Source of the DNA: Sphingobium vermicomposti | GTDB lineage: Bacteria; Pseudomonadota; Alphaproteobacteria; Sphingomonadales; Sphingomonadaceae | Direction of reading: 5' to 3' | DNA length: 64,000 nt | Assembly (NCBI RefSeq): GCF_011762025.1 | Contig: NZ_JAASQR010000002.1 | Coordinates: forward strand, 248,001-312,000 | In this document: positions 42,280-51,338 of the stretch, piece by piece | Numbering within the stretch: position 1 is the first letter of the stretch | How the letters are laid out: every line of letters starts with the position of its first letter | Program-made: the position numbers and the translations under genes | Notes under the pieces: generated by a model | What the model saw: the letters and a program-made list of their open reading frames with translations, nothing else | Database searches by the model: none | Told to the model about the DNA's origin: nothing

Positions 42280-44370
42280 ATGTCGTCTGCACAGTCGTCG
42301 CTCTCCTGGCCTTCGGTCAGCTTGACCATTGACGCGCGCAAGCTGCTGTTCTCCCTGAGCAGTTTCCTTGCGGCGGCGATCACGCTGGCGATCGTGTTCT
42401 CGGCCAGCCTCCCACGTCCTTGGTGGGCGCTGTTGACGGTCTATGTGACGGCACAGCCCATGGCGGGCGCATTCCGGCCCAAGATGCTGTATCGCCTTGC
42501 CGGAATCGCGACCGGTGCCATCGTGACGATCGCGGTGGTTCCCAACCTCCAGAATGCACCGGAACTGCTGGTGTTGTGCATGGCGGCGTGGACGGGCTTT
42601 TGCATCTATCTTGCGGTGCTCGACAGGACGCCGCGCGCTTTCCTGTTCCAAATGGCAGCCTTCAGCTCGGCGGTAATCAGCTTTCCCTACATCGAAAATC
42701 CCGCCGATATATTCGACACCACTGCAGGGCGCGTCGCGGAAATGACGGTCGCGATCCTGAGCGTCTCGATGGTTCACGCGGTGCTGCAACCATGGAGCGC
42801 AACGCCCGTGATCCGCGATCGGGCTAAGTCCTTCTTACGACATGCGCGCCGTTGGTCGGTTGAAGTGCTGAGCGGCGACAATGGCGAGCAGGAAAACGCA
42901 TATCGGCGTGCGCTGGCATCAGACGTCACCGAGTTGGGGATGATCGCAATCCACCTGCCATTCGATCAGCGCGCCGCGCCCATCACGCAGCGCCGCGTTT
43001 TTGCGCTCCAGCAGCAGCTTGCCAATACCATCCCGCTCGCGTCGGCTGCCGCCAACCGGCTCGACGTGATAGAGCGCAAGCATGGTATCCTGCCCGAACT
43101 CAACGGATTGCTTGTCCGCACGATGGATTGGTTGGGATCGGCAGAAAGTCGGACGGCACAAGTTGGGGCGCTGATTGACGAGTGCGAGCGGCTGGCGAGG
43201 CAGGCAGAGGATCGCGGCGACTGGCCTTCGCTGCTAGCCGCCAGCGCCTCAATTCGCCTTGCTCAGTTTCTGAATGCCTTCGCTACCGCGCAGCGGCTTG
43301 CCAATCGCATCGGGTTGCCGGGTCGGCTGAAAATCAGGGACGGACATGAGCAGTCGTTCCGGCTTGCGCGCGATCACGGTGTGGCAGTGCTGGCGGGAGC
43401 GGCTACGGCGGCGGCGATCATACTCTACTGTGCGGTGTGGATCCTGCTGGCCTGGCCGAGCGGCTCCGCCACTGCCGCCTTTGCGGCGCTCATCACCTGT
43501 TCCTTCGCGGCCCATGATGATCCATCGCCGATGATCGGCCGATATCTGAAGGCGACGTTGAAGACCTTCCCACTGGCCGCCTTCTACCTGTTCGTGGTCC
43601 TCCCTCGCGTCGACGGCTACGAAATGCTGATGATCACGCTGGCCCCGGCGCTCCTTTGGATGGGCTATATCCAGGCCGATCCGCGTCGTTCGCCCGAAGC
43701 GTTGCCAATGTTCTCCTGCTTCATCGTAGCCATGGGTTTCCTCGCCCGGTTCCAGGCCGATTTTTCCGCCTTCGTGAACACCGGCATTGCTCAGTTGGGC
43801 GGCATCGTCACCACGCTGGCCGTGACGCGTCTGTTTCGCACTGCAAGCGCGCGCTGGACTCTGCGCCGCGTGATGCGCGCCAACTGGACCGAGCTGGCGC
43901 TGCTGGCGGATATCCGGCGGCCGTTCCGTCCCGGAGACTGGACGGCGCGCTCCGTGGACCGGCTCGGCCAGATCGCGCAGCGCATCGTCGCGGCTCCTCC
44001 GGGCGATGACCTTCATGCCGCCGACAGCCTTGCTGATCTGCGGATTGGGCGGAATGTCATTCCGGTGCGTAAGGCCCTGTCCCATGTCCCACACGATCTG
44101 CGTCACGACCTTGGCCTAGTGCTAGCGGGCGTCGCCGATCACTATCGCGACCGCACGCTGCTTTCCAAGATCGTACCAGCCGACGCGGCGCTACTGGTGC
44201 CGATCGACCGGTCGATCGACGGTCTGCATACCCGACTGCTCGACGAATACTGCAGGCAGGCGCTGCGTGCGCTTGTTGCTATGCGTTGCAACCTGTTCCC
44301 CGAAGCCGCTGCTCCCGTCCTGACCACCGGCAAGACCACCCTGCGTGTGGTGCAAGGAGGTCGCGCATGA
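42280..44370 (+). CDS. FUSC-family transporter, AaeB-like aromatic acid efflux subunit
   Basis: 696 residues with two membrane blocks (about 20-170 and 370-510) and two cytosolic parts, the FUSC layout. The N-terminal block starts LPRPWWALLTVYVTAQPMAG, the family signature. The second block includes CAVWILLAWPSGSATAAFAA. It works with the DUF1656, HlyD and NodT genes that follow with overlaps, giving a tripartite pump for aromatic acids or similar toxic compounds. No LysR regulator is adjacent, so control is unknown. Confidence 0.88.
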   Translation: MSSAQSSLSWPSVSLTIDARKLLFSLSSFLAAAITLAIVFSASLPRPWWALLTVYVTAQPMAGAFRPKMLYRLAGIATGAIVTIAVVPNLQNAPELLVLCMAAWTGFCIYLAVLDRTPRAFLFQMAAFSSAVISFPYIENPADIFDTTAGRVAEMTVAILSVSMVHAVLQPWSATPVIRDRAKSFLRHARRWSVEVLSGDNGEQENAYRRALASDVTELGMIAIHLPFDQRAAPITQRRVFALQQQLANTIPLASAAANRLDVIERKHGILPELNGLLVRTMDWLGSAESRTAQVGALIDECERLARQAEDRGDWPSLLAASASIRLAQFLNAFATAQRLANRIGLPGRLKIRDGHEQSFRLARDHGVAVLAGAATAAAIILYCAVWILLAWPSGSATAAFAALITCSFAAHDDPSPMIGRYLKATLKTFPLAAFYLFVVLPRVDGYEMLMITLAPALLWMGYIQADPRRSPEALPMFSCFIVAMGFLARFQADFSAFVNTGIAQLGGIVTTLAVTRLFRTASARWTLRRVMRANWTELALLADIRRPFRPGDWTARSVDRLGQIAQRIVAAPPGDDLHAADSLADLRIGRNVIPVRKALSHVPHDLRHDLGLVLAGVADHYRDRTLLSKIVPADAALLVPIDRSIDGLHTRLLDEYCRQALRALVAMRCNLFPEAAAPVLTTGKTTLRVVQGGRA

Positions 44371-44591
44371 TCGAGGAAATTCACTTTGGCGGTATCTACG
44401 TGCCCGCCGCCCTTGCGACGGCGGTCTTGTCGGGCGTGCTGGTATATGTCGTCCGCGCGCCCATGCAGCGTATGACATTCTATCGGCTCCTTTGGCAGCC
44501 CGCCCTGTTTGACCTCGCCGTCTTCATCCTCCTTTGGTGGGGATTAAGTGCGGGAGCAGATCTCACCTCTCACTTCTGGTTCATGTCATGA
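44367..44591 (+). CDS. DUF1656 small membrane protein (AaeX-like)
   Basis: 74 residues, two helices (VPAALATAVLSGVLVYVVRA; LFDLAVFILLWWGLS). It starts EEIHFGGIYVPA after the initiator, the DUF1656 signature. AAGGAGG precedes ATG 44367, which overlaps the FUSC stop. Found with aromatic acid pumps; exact role unknown. Confidence 0.85.
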   Translation: MIEEIHFGGIYVPAALATAVLSGVLVYVVRAPMQRMTFYRLLWQPALFDLAVFILLWWGLSAGADLTSHFWFMS

Positions 44592-45493
44592 CCATGCTTT
44601 CCCGACACCATCTTGCGCGCTCGATCGCGACGCTTTTCGTCATTCTAGCCATTCTTGGCGGAATCTACGCGCTGTGGCAGCGCTATCAGGTCGATCCCGT
44701 GACGCGTGACGGCAAGGTCCGTGCCGACATGGTGCCCGTGTCTGCCGATGTCGCGGGGCTCGTCACCGAAGTGCGAGTCGTAGATAACCAATCGGTACGC
44801 AAGGGCGACGTGCTGTTCGTCGTCGACCGGCCGCGTTACCAACTCGCCCTCGAGCAAGCCGAAGCAGCCTTGATGAACAAGCGCGCTTCGCTCTCGCAGT
44901 CGGTTCGCGAGGATCGCCGCAACAGCGCGGTCCGCGAGGTGATTGCCGCAGAGACCGTTGAACAGGGACTTACTCGGACCTACGAACTCAGAGCAGAGGT
45001 AGCGCAGGCGGTTGCCGCCCGAAACCTCGCGCGCTTCAACCTCGAACGCACGCTCGTCCGCGCGCCAGTTGACGGGGTCGTCACCAATACGACCTTGCAG
45101 CCCGGCGTCTATGTCGTTGTCGGCAAGCCTGCTCTGGCTCTGGTCTATGGAAAGACCCTCCGGGTTGAGGGGTATTTCGAGGAGACTAAGCTGCCGGCGA
45201 TCCAGGTCGGTGATCAGGCAAGCATCTACATCATGGGGGTCGCAGACGAAATCCATGGTCGCGTCCACAGCATCGCCGGTGGCATCGAGGACCGCGAGCG
45301 GGGCGGGACCGACGGCCAGTACGCCGATGTGAAACCGAGCTTCGACTGGGTCCGGCTGCCACAGCGCATTCCGGTCCGGATCGAGATTGAAAGCAAGCCG
45401 GCGAATGTGCGGCTAATACCCGGACAAACGGCGACGGTCGTGATCCATCCACGCGCCGACGCCAGCAAGATCCACAGGAGTCTGCCATGGTAA
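44588..45493 (+). CDS. HlyD-family membrane fusion protein (AaeA-like)
   Basis: 301 residues: one N-terminal membrane helix (IATLFVILAILGGIYALWQR), a barrel-sandwich domain split by a helical hairpin (VSADVAGLVTEVRVVDNQSV; RAPVDGVVTNTTLQPGVYVV) and a beta-barrel end (IPGQTATVVIHPRADAS). It bridges the inner-membrane pump to the outer-membrane channel. The start ATG 44588 overlaps the DUF1656 stop (ATGA). Confidence 0.9.
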   Translation: MTMLSRHHLARSIATLFVILAILGGIYALWQRYQVDPVTRDGKVRADMVPVSADVAGLVTEVRVVDNQSVRKGDVLFVVDRPRYQLALEQAEAALMNKRASLSQSVREDRRNSAVREVIAAETVEQGLTRTYELRAEVAQAVAARNLARFNLERTLVRAPVDGVVTNTTLQPGVYVVVGKPALALVYGKTLRVEGYFEETKLPAIQVGDQASIYIMGVADEIHGRVHSIAGGIEDRERGGTDGQYADVKPSFDWVRLPQRIPVRIEIESKPANVRLIPGQTATVVIHPRADASKIHRSLPW

Positions 45494-46923
45494 GGCAAGC
45501 GATGAGGCGCCTGACGCTCTGCGCCCTCGGTGTGGGGCTGCTGGCGGGCTGCACCAGGGTTGGACCGGATTACAAGGGGCCAAACAGCGCGTTGCTCAAA
45601 TCCCCTGCCGCCCAAGGCAAATTCGTCGGCGCTGCTGGCCTTCCCGTCGATTTCGACGCTCCTCCTCAGGATTGGTGGAGGCTGTATAACGATCCGCTTC
45701 TCGACCGGCTTGTTGGAGAGGCCCTGGGCGCCAACACCGACCTTCGCGTCGCCGCTGCCAACCTCGAGCGTACCGAAGTCGCAATACACGAAGCCAAGGA
45801 CGCATATGGCCCGGAGGTGGAGACTGAAGTCGCCTCAGAGCGCAGGCAGTTTTCAACCCAGTCCTATCTGCGCGAAACACCTATCCCCCCGTTGACGGTC
45901 GGCAGCGTGGGAATGCGTGTCGCCTATCAGCTTGACCTGTTTGGCCAGTTAAAGCGCCTGGTCGAGGCTGCTGAGGCCGATGCGGAAGCCAGCCGCGCTG
46001 TTCGCGATGCTGTGCGCGTGACCGTTGTGGCCAATGTTGTGCGGGCCTATGTGGAAGCCTGCACCGCCGGAGAGGAACTGACCGTCACCCGTTCGGTCGT
46101 CAACATCCAGGACAAAACCGCCGGTGTCCTGCGTCGCCTCGGACGTGCGGGGCGGATCGCGCGGACCGATGCCTTCCGGGCTGATGCCCGCACCGAAGAG
46201 GGGCGCGCCGCCCTGCCGGTGTTCGAAGCGCGACGGAAAACCGCTCTGTATCGTCTCGCCGTGCTTACCGGCCGCCCACCGGCGGAGTTCCCAATCGAAG
46301 TCGCCACTTGCGCCGAACCTCCTCACCTGACGCGCCCTGTGCCCGTCGGTGACGGGGCCAGCCTGTTGAAGCGGCGTCCCGACGTGCGCGAAGCGGAGCG
46401 AGATCTGGCCGCTGCCACGGCGCGGATCGGCGTAGCGATCGGGGAGCTCTATCCGCGCATCAGCCTGGGTGCGGGCCTAGGTTCAACCGGTATTCTATCT
46501 GACCTTGGCACAAGCCCTGCCAATCATTGGAGTCTGGGCCCCCTCATTTCCTGGTCGTTGCCCACGCCGGCTGTCAGATCGCGGATCCACCAAGCGAACG
46601 CAAAAGCGGATGCGTCCTTGGCGCACTTTGACGGAATAGTGCTCAACGCGCTTCGTGAGGTTGAAACCAGCCTGACAAGCTATGGGCGCGACCTTGACCG
46701 CCACGCCCGCCTGGAGATGGCGCGAAACCTGGCCGTCAAAGCGCGTGACGATGCGCAGATTCTTTACAGGGCCGGCCGCACTCCGCTGCTGGACCTGCTG
46801 GATGCCCAGCGAGCAGCTGCCGAAGCCGAAGCCGTGCTGGCGGCGTCAAAGGCTCGGATCGCCGACGATCAGGTCTCCCTGTTTCTCGCCTTGGGCGGCG
46901 GCTGGGAGCAGGGCGAAAGTTGA
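45487..46923 (+). CDS. Outer-membrane efflux lipoprotein, NodT/OprM family
   Basis: 478 residues with a lipobox (GVGLLAGCTRVGPDY; cysteine near 22) and the doubled TolC-like repeat. First half: DAPPQDWWRLYNDPLLDRLV and ALGANTDLRVAAANLERTE; second half: LLKRRPDVREAERDLAAATA and IGELYPRISLGAGLGSTG. It forms the outer-membrane tunnel of the pump. The start overlaps the HlyD gene by 7 bp. It is the last intact gene of the operon. Confidence 0.92.
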   Translation: MVRQAMRRLTLCALGVGLLAGCTRVGPDYKGPNSALLKSPAAQGKFVGAAGLPVDFDAPPQDWWRLYNDPLLDRLVGEALGANTDLRVAAANLERTEVAIHEAKDAYGPEVETEVASERRQFSTQSYLRETPIPPLTVGSVGMRVAYQLDLFGQLKRLVEAAEADAEASRAVRDAVRVTVVANVVRAYVEACTAGEELTVTRSVVNIQDKTAGVLRRLGRAGRIARTDAFRADARTEEGRAALPVFEARRKTALYRLAVLTGRPPAEFPIEVATCAEPPHLTRPVPVGDGASLLKRRPDVREAERDLAAATARIGVAIGELYPRISLGAGLGSTGILSDLGTSPANHWSLGPLISWSLPTPAVRSRIHQANAKADASLAHFDGIVLNALREVETSLTSYGRDLDRHARLEMARNLAVKARDDAQILYRAGRTPLLDLLDAQRAAAEAEAVLAASKARIADDQVSLFLALGGGWEQGES

Positions 46924-46964
46924 ACTTTGATGGACTTCTCTCTTCGTCAATTGAGGTGAACAAA

Positions 46965-47255
46965 CAAAGATGTTCTGGCACGCGCCGATGCGCAGGTACC
47001 CTGTCGCTCCACCCCGTCGTACGATGAGCAGTCCTTGCCGGCGGCACTGCGCAACCGGCATGATACCGGGACGGGTCTGGGGGCTCATCCAGGTTCTAGA
47101 AGGCACCTTCGGCTGACGGAGATCGAGCCCCATTCAAATGTACCCTCGAACACGGTCGGTGCGGCATCTTCCGGCAGAGCGACATGCATCTTGTGACGCC
47201 GCTCGGGTCCATGAAGATGCAGGCGGATTTCTATAGGGAGCCGCCGCTCCTCTGA
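46965..47255 (+). pseudogene. DUF1971 protein, frameshifted copy
   Basis: The family sequence is spread over three frames: RSTPSYDEQSLPAALRNRHDT, then VWGLIQVLEGTF in a second frame, LRLTEIEPHSN back in the first, and GIFRQSDMHLVTPLGSMKMQ plus ADFYREPPLL and a stop at 47253-47255 in the third. At least three frameshifts make it non-functional. It is better preserved in sequence than the copy at 39698. Confidence 0.75.
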
Positions 47256-47652
47256 GAATGCTCAGTCGTTTGCGGGTTGGTGGCCTAGCCGTGCTGACTC
47301 ATCATATTGTTGACCGTGCCGGTCGTCTCGCCTGGGGTGCTGCGGTGAAACATTGCCGCCAAATGCGAGAAGCAGCTCAAAGTTCGGCACGGCGCGCTGT
47401 TCGAGATTATTGGCGCCGGCGGTGGCAGGGTGGTCGATGGGAAGCGAAGATCGCGTCGGTCTCATGCTGAGCGCCGACACGAGATCGCCTGGGATAACGC
47501 GCATGCATACCTCTGTTATTTGCGCAGAAGTTTGTGTGATCCACGAAAAAATAATTCATTTGTCAAATACTGCAGTCGATCGCATGAGGCGCATGCAGTC
47601 ATTCAATGATCACTGATTTACAAAATACTTACTTATTGATCGGAGCTACGCA
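47256..47652. other. Gene-less stretch
   Basis: Short frames on both strands without family resemblance. The AT-rich part 47540-47640 may hold the promoter of the following frame. Confidence 0.3.
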
Positions 47653-48126
47653 ATGGCTTTTAATTCGAAGATTAATGGGAACCGGGATATACTAGTTTGC
47701 TATGAAAATTACGTCCTATGTAATTTGTGGTCGATCTACGGCTGTTTTGATCGGTGCGCATCTTCGCTTTCAACTGCTTGGGACCAGTGCAAGCGGTCGC
47801 TCAGCCTTGTTGGTCGAACCAACGGCCTGAGAACTATTCGCCTATCTAGCGCCCTTGTTGCGACAATTGTTCCCGTCGGGGCGATCGCGGCATCTCCTGC
47901 AGAGACGTACGAGCAAATCTCGGTCCCGGGCAAGACGATCTTCGCCTATCGACCGCTCGCCCAGCGCAAGCGCGTCGTGGGCAAATGTCACCCCGAAGCG
48001 TCTAAGGCGATCGCCTGCGAACAGCAAGCCTCCATCGCACGCAAAGAAGCGCTAGTCGCCAAGCAGGCAGCTTCGCTTCGTAACGCCGGTCGAGTCCATG
48101 AAGATTCAGGTGAACTCTTACAATAA
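47653..48126 (+). CDS. Possible exported small protein, 3' end replaced by DUF1971 debris
   Basis: 157-residue frame. Residues about 62-85 (IRLSSALVATIVPVGAIAAS) look like an internal signal peptide or late start, followed by a polar, lysine-rich part (YRPLAQRKRVVGKCHPEASK; ACEQQASIARKEALVAKQAA). The last 15 residues lie over a DUF1971 tail read in another frame, so the natural end of this gene was probably lost by recombination. A start near 47842 (TTG) would put the signal peptide at the N-terminus. Confidence 0.4.
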   Translation: MAFNSKINGNRDILVCYENYVLCNLWSIYGCFDRCASSLSTAWDQCKRSLSLVGRTNGLRTIRLSSALVATIVPVGAIAASPAETYEQISVPGKTIFAYRPLAQRKRVVGKCHPEASKAIACEQQASIARKEALVAKQAASLRNAGRVHEDSGELLQ

Positions 48127-48142
48127 GCCGCCGCTCGTCTGA
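48077..48142 (+). pseudogene. DUF1971 C-terminal tail fragment
   Basis: FVTPVESMKIQVNSYNKPP followed by LV and a stop matches the last 21 residues of the DUF1971 copy ending at 47255 (LVTPLGSMKMQADFYREPP, then LL and a stop). Nothing of the rest of the domain is present upstream. Confidence 0.6.
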
Positions 48143-48340
48143 GGTCACGCACGCTTTCGCTGATTCCGTGACCTACGCTCTATGCCCCCCCCTCCTGCGG
48201 AAAGTCGCTGGCCGGTCGGTTCCAAGCTATGATATGCAATACGCCACGCATTGCCACGCTTCACCCCAAAAGAATGGCGTTGCCAGCGACACCGCCGACC
48301 CAACTTGCAACCAGAACAAAATCCCTGGCTTTCGATGAAG

Positions 48341-49072
48341 TCAGGCACCAGCGCGAGCGTTGCAGATCGACTGAAGCACCCGGTTAGTCATCGCTGCGCA
48401 GTCTGCGCCAGCGAATGGAAAACTGCCAGTCAAGGCGCTCTTCAGCTCTGGTGCAAGTCGTCGTTTTAGCATTCGCTTAGCTCGGAAGTCTCTCGACTTG
48501 GCCGTCGCCGGCAGGATTTCTAATGAGTTAGCCACTTCCTCCACACTCATGCCCTCTATGTGTCGGAGGATGAAAACCGTTCGGAAATCGTCCGATAGGC
48601 AAGCAACTGCGCTTCCCAGCACATGGCGGATCTGCTGTTGTGCAAGCGACCCGTCGGGTAGCAGTGACGTTGTGGATCCACGCATCAGCTTGTCCCGGTA
48701 TTCTTCGAGGATCACCACCGACTTCTCATCCAGTCTTGCTCGTTGCCGATGAAGCGATCGCTTTCGGGCTAACGCTTGGTTGATCGCTATTTTCGTCAGC
48801 CAGGTCGAAAGCGAGGATCGGCCTTCAAATTCCGCCGCAGCTGAGAAAGCTTTCATGAAGGACGATTGGACGACGTCTTCTGCTTCCGTACGGTCACGGA
48901 GGATTGACCATGCGGCGCGGAAGAGACGTTGATTGTGGCGCTGCGTAATCACGCGGACCGCCGCTGGTTCTCCGGCGGAGAAGCCTCTCGCAAGGGAGAG
49001 ATCGTCCGATTGGCTGTAATCCAACGTTTCGTGCGCTTGCATTGGATTGCCTCCTGACACGGTATCGTTCAT
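48341..49072 (-). CDS. ECF-type RNA polymerase sigma factor
   Basis: 243 residues. Sigma region 2 at about 45-115 (RLFRAAWSILRDRTEAEDVV, then QSSFMKAF) and region 4 at about 165-225 (SDDFRTVFILRHIEGMSVEE). The N-terminal 35 residues and the C-terminal tail (AGADCAAMTNRVLQSICNAR, two cysteines) are extra. ATG 49072 overlaps the cupredoxin stop (ATGA), so the two are co-translated. No anti-sigma factor with membrane or ZAS domain is next to it; the cysteine-containing tail could take part in control. Confidence 0.88.
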   Translation of the reverse strand: MNDTVSGGNPMQAHETLDYSQSDDLSLARGFSAGEPAAVRVITQRHNQRLFRAAWSILRDRTEAEDVVQSSFMKAFSAAAEFEGRSSLSTWLTKIAINQALARKRSLHRQRARLDEKSVVILEEYRDKLMRGSTTSLLPDGSLAQQQIRHVLGSAVACLSDDFRTVFILRHIEGMSVEEVANSLEILPATAKSRDFRAKRMLKRRLAPELKSALTGSFPFAGADCAAMTNRVLQSICNARAGA

Positions 49073-49395
49073 TTGGACGCGGACAGTAAACCTGTCATCG
49101 TGGGGTGATAAACGCAGTAGAATGCATGACGTCCAGGCCCGGGCACAACGGTTTTTCCACTGCCGCCGGGGGGAAGGTCCACATGGAAAGTCTGGTCCTT
49201 GGCGGTCGCAGTATGCCGGATGATGTCCTTGTTGATCCAGATAATCGTATCGCCAGCCTTCAGGTGCGGGGGCACCGGCCCGAACTTCATATTCGCGATC
49301 ACAACAACATGCCCACGCGGAGTTGCTCCCGCAGGCGGTGGTGCTAGCAAGGCAGCGCCAGCAATGGCTGTCGCAAGAGACTGGAACCGTCCCAT
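49069..49395 (-). CDS. Small exported cupredoxin
   Basis: 108 residues with a Sec signal (LATAIAGAALLAPPPAGAT) and one cupredoxin domain. Likely copper ligands are H61 (DIIRHTATAK), C94 and H97 and M100 (FYCVYHPTMTG). It lacks the longer loops of azurin, so it is a minimal periplasmic copper protein. It is coupled to the ECF sigma gene, which makes copper or redox stress a plausible signal for that sigma factor. Confidence 0.82.
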   Translation of the reverse strand: MGRFQSLATAIAGAALLAPPPAGATPRGHVVVIANMKFGPVPPHLKAGDTIIWINKDIIRHTATAKDQTFHVDLPPGGSGKTVVPGPGRHAFYCVYHPTMTGLLSASK

Positions 49396-49405
49396 GGCGC
49401 GCTCC

Positions 49406-49930
49406 TCACTTCAGCTGGCTCAGTAGATGTTCGGCATGCGATTGGTGTGCTTGGAACAGAGCCAATCCGTTTTCCAGAAGCGATTTGAGTTGGGCATTTC
49501 GTGCGTTGGGGATCAACGAGTTGCTGAGGGCTTCATTGACCTGACGGTGAAATGCGACTTCATTGCGAATATAGGCTTTGTCGCAGGATCGGCCAGTCAG
49601 GCTGCCCAAATGCGCGGCTGTATCTCGGGCTTGAGAAGTTAGCTTTTCGCTTGTCGCATTCGGTTCGGGCCTCAAGCCCAGCTTTTTCAATAGCGCGATT
49701 GCCTGCTGGTTAACTGCTTTGTGATCGCGGATCATGGTCTGCGCGAACTGACGGACCGCGGGATCGGCCGCCTGGCGTAACGCCTGCTCTCCCGCGTGCA
49801 CATCGAGCAGACCCGCCGTGTACGCAATGTGCGCGATCTGCGGATCGGTGGGACTCTCTGCGGCTAGAGTGGTGGGTGAAACGGACAGGAGGAGGGCGGA
49901 TGCAGAAGCGAGCAAGGTTTTGGCGATCAT
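49406..49930 (-). CDS. DUF4142 exported protein (ferritin-like fold)
   Basis: 174 residues. A signal peptide (TLLASASALLLSVSPTTLAA) is followed by the DUF4142 helix bundle: LLDVHAGEQALRQAADPAVR, TMIRDHKAVNQQAIALLKKL, EVAFHRQVNEALSNSLIPNA. Such proteins sit in the periplasm and are common in stress operons. ATG 49930 has GAGAAG upstream; a longer start at 50011 is open but would bury the signal peptide. It lies 11 bp before the cupredoxin. Confidence 0.85.
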   Translation of the reverse strand: MIAKTLLASASALLLSVSPTTLAAESPTDPQIAHIAYTAGLLDVHAGEQALRQAADPAVRQFAQTMIRDHKAVNQQAIALLKKLGLRPEPNATSEKLTSQARDTAAHLGSLTGRSCDKAYIRNEVAFHRQVNEALSNSLIPNARNAQLKSLLENGLALFQAHQSHAEHLLSQLK

Positions 49931-50014
49931 CGTTCTTCTCCCATGAGTAGGTCGGTAAGCCTTTGATGCCGGATTTCTCGATCGGTTCCCGCTGATTTCG
50001 TCTGTCGACAAGCT

Positions 50015-50560
50015 CTATTCCGGAGGATAGATGACCCGATCGCTGGCTAGCTCGGCTCCAGAGGATAGCTTTGCAGGCTCAATACGGCCTTGTCCCATGA
50101 GGTGCAGGACCCTCCAGCCGTCTGCGAGCAGATAATCAGAAATTATACGTCGATGGCAGCGCCACCACACGGCTTCCGAACACATAAGAGCGCACGACAC
50201 TTCTCGGGCGAGATGCTTCAGTTGGTCCATGCCGTCGCGAAATTGCGGCGAGAGTGCGTAATCGGCATAGTTGTGAAAGCTCTGATTCTCCCAAAAGGCA
50301 TTCAGTTCGGGTGCTATGTCCTTCTGACGAGAACGGCGGCCGCCAAGCGTCTCGATCAGTTCATAGCGGATTTGAAAGCGGCTGAGTGTCTCCGGTAGAC
50401 TGTCAAAATTATATTGAGGATTTCTACGTGATCGCGGAATGGCCCGCACATCAACGACGCACTGGACTTCGCCACCGCGCAGGATGTCAATGAATTCTTC
50501 AATGGTGCGGGTGGAATGGCCTATCGTGTAAATCGGGTGTCCGTCGGGTGATGCGCTCAT
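50015..50560 (-). CDS. DUF488 domain protein (longer subfamily)
   Basis: 181 residues. PIYTIGHSTRTIEEFIDILR, VVDVRAIPRSRRNPQYNFDS and ALMCSEAVWWRCHRRIISDY are the DUF488 signatures, with a conserved cysteine and histidine that could bind a metal or nucleotide. The family has no settled function. It follows the uracil-DNA glycosylase-family gene by 2 bp. A second, shorter DUF488 protein lies at 60630-61004. Confidence 0.85.
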   Translation of the reverse strand: MSASPDGHPIYTIGHSTRTIEEFIDILRGGEVQCVVDVRAIPRSRRNPQYNFDSLPETLSRFQIRYELIETLGGRRSRQKDIAPELNAFWENQSFHNYADYALSPQFRDGMDQLKHLAREVSCALMCSEAVWWRCHRRIISDYLLADGWRVLHLMGQGRIEPAKLSSGAELASDRVIYPPE

Positions 50561-50562
50561 CC

Positions 50563-51183
50563 TTACTGCTCCAGAACGTCTTGGACTCGCCTACGAAGCT
50601 CCGGGAGCACCTCGAGTTCAAACCAGGGGTTGGCAGAGGCCCACATGCGAGAGCGCCAGGAGGGGTGGGGTAGTGGGAAATACTTCGGCAGGAACTCGCG
50701 AAATCGACGCACGCGCTCAGTCATCCGTCCCGCGCCGAGGGCATTCTCCTGTGCATAGGTGCCGACTAGCAGTGTCAATTTGATGCGCGGCATTTGGGTG
50801 AGCAGGCCTTTTCGCCACAGTCTGGCGCATTCGGGGCGCGGAGCCGCATCTCCACTTCTCGCTCTGCCAGGATAGCAGAAGCCGACCGGTACGATGGCGA
50901 CTCTGCTGGCGTCATAAAATGTCTTGGATGTCACCCCCATCCAGTCGCGCAACCTATCTCCCGAAGGATCTGAAAAGGGGATACCTGATGCGTGGACTTT
51001 GGAGCCGGGCGCTTGGCTCGCGATGAGCAGCCTCGCCTGAGGCGACACTTGAATGACTGGCCGTGGCTCGACGGGAAGCAGGTGGGCGCAGGCACGACAA
51101 CCTCTTATCGACGCAACCAGATCCTCAAAAACAACCACACCAACCCCAATCCAAGTCGTCATGCGGAGACGAACGAAAAACAT
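50563..51183 (-). CDS. Uracil-DNA glycosylase superfamily protein
   Basis: Up to 206 residues; family proteins usually begin near FEDLVASIRGCRAC, so the true start is probably 10-20 codons in. Motifs are LLIASQAPGSKVHASGIPFS (motif 1, water-activating region), VPVGFCYPGRA and FPLPHPSWRS (motif 2 with the base-flipping histidine). The iron-sulfur cysteines of family 4 are only partly present (CRAC). It may remove uracil or other damaged bases; the activity of this subgroup is not well known. Confidence 0.78.
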   Translation of the reverse strand: MFFVRLRMTTWIGVGVVVFEDLVASIRGCRACAHLLPVEPRPVIQVSPQARLLIASQAPGSKVHASGIPFSDPSGDRLRDWMGVTSKTFYDASRVAIVPVGFCYPGRARSGDAAPRPECARLWRKGLLTQMPRIKLTLLVGTYAQENALGAGRMTERVRRFREFLPKYFPLPHPSWRSRMWASANPWFELEVLPELRRRVQDVLEQ

Positions 51184-51338
51184 CCAAATGCCACTTCGAT
51201 TATAAAGGCACGGGCCTGTGTTCAGGTTCCTTAGCGGAGGTTTGTTGGAATCGGGAACCTAAGCGTGCTCTCGACATCTAATGGCATGGCGGAAAAGCGC
51301 CAGGATATCTGCAGCTTCTCACCGCGGGAGGGATCGCT

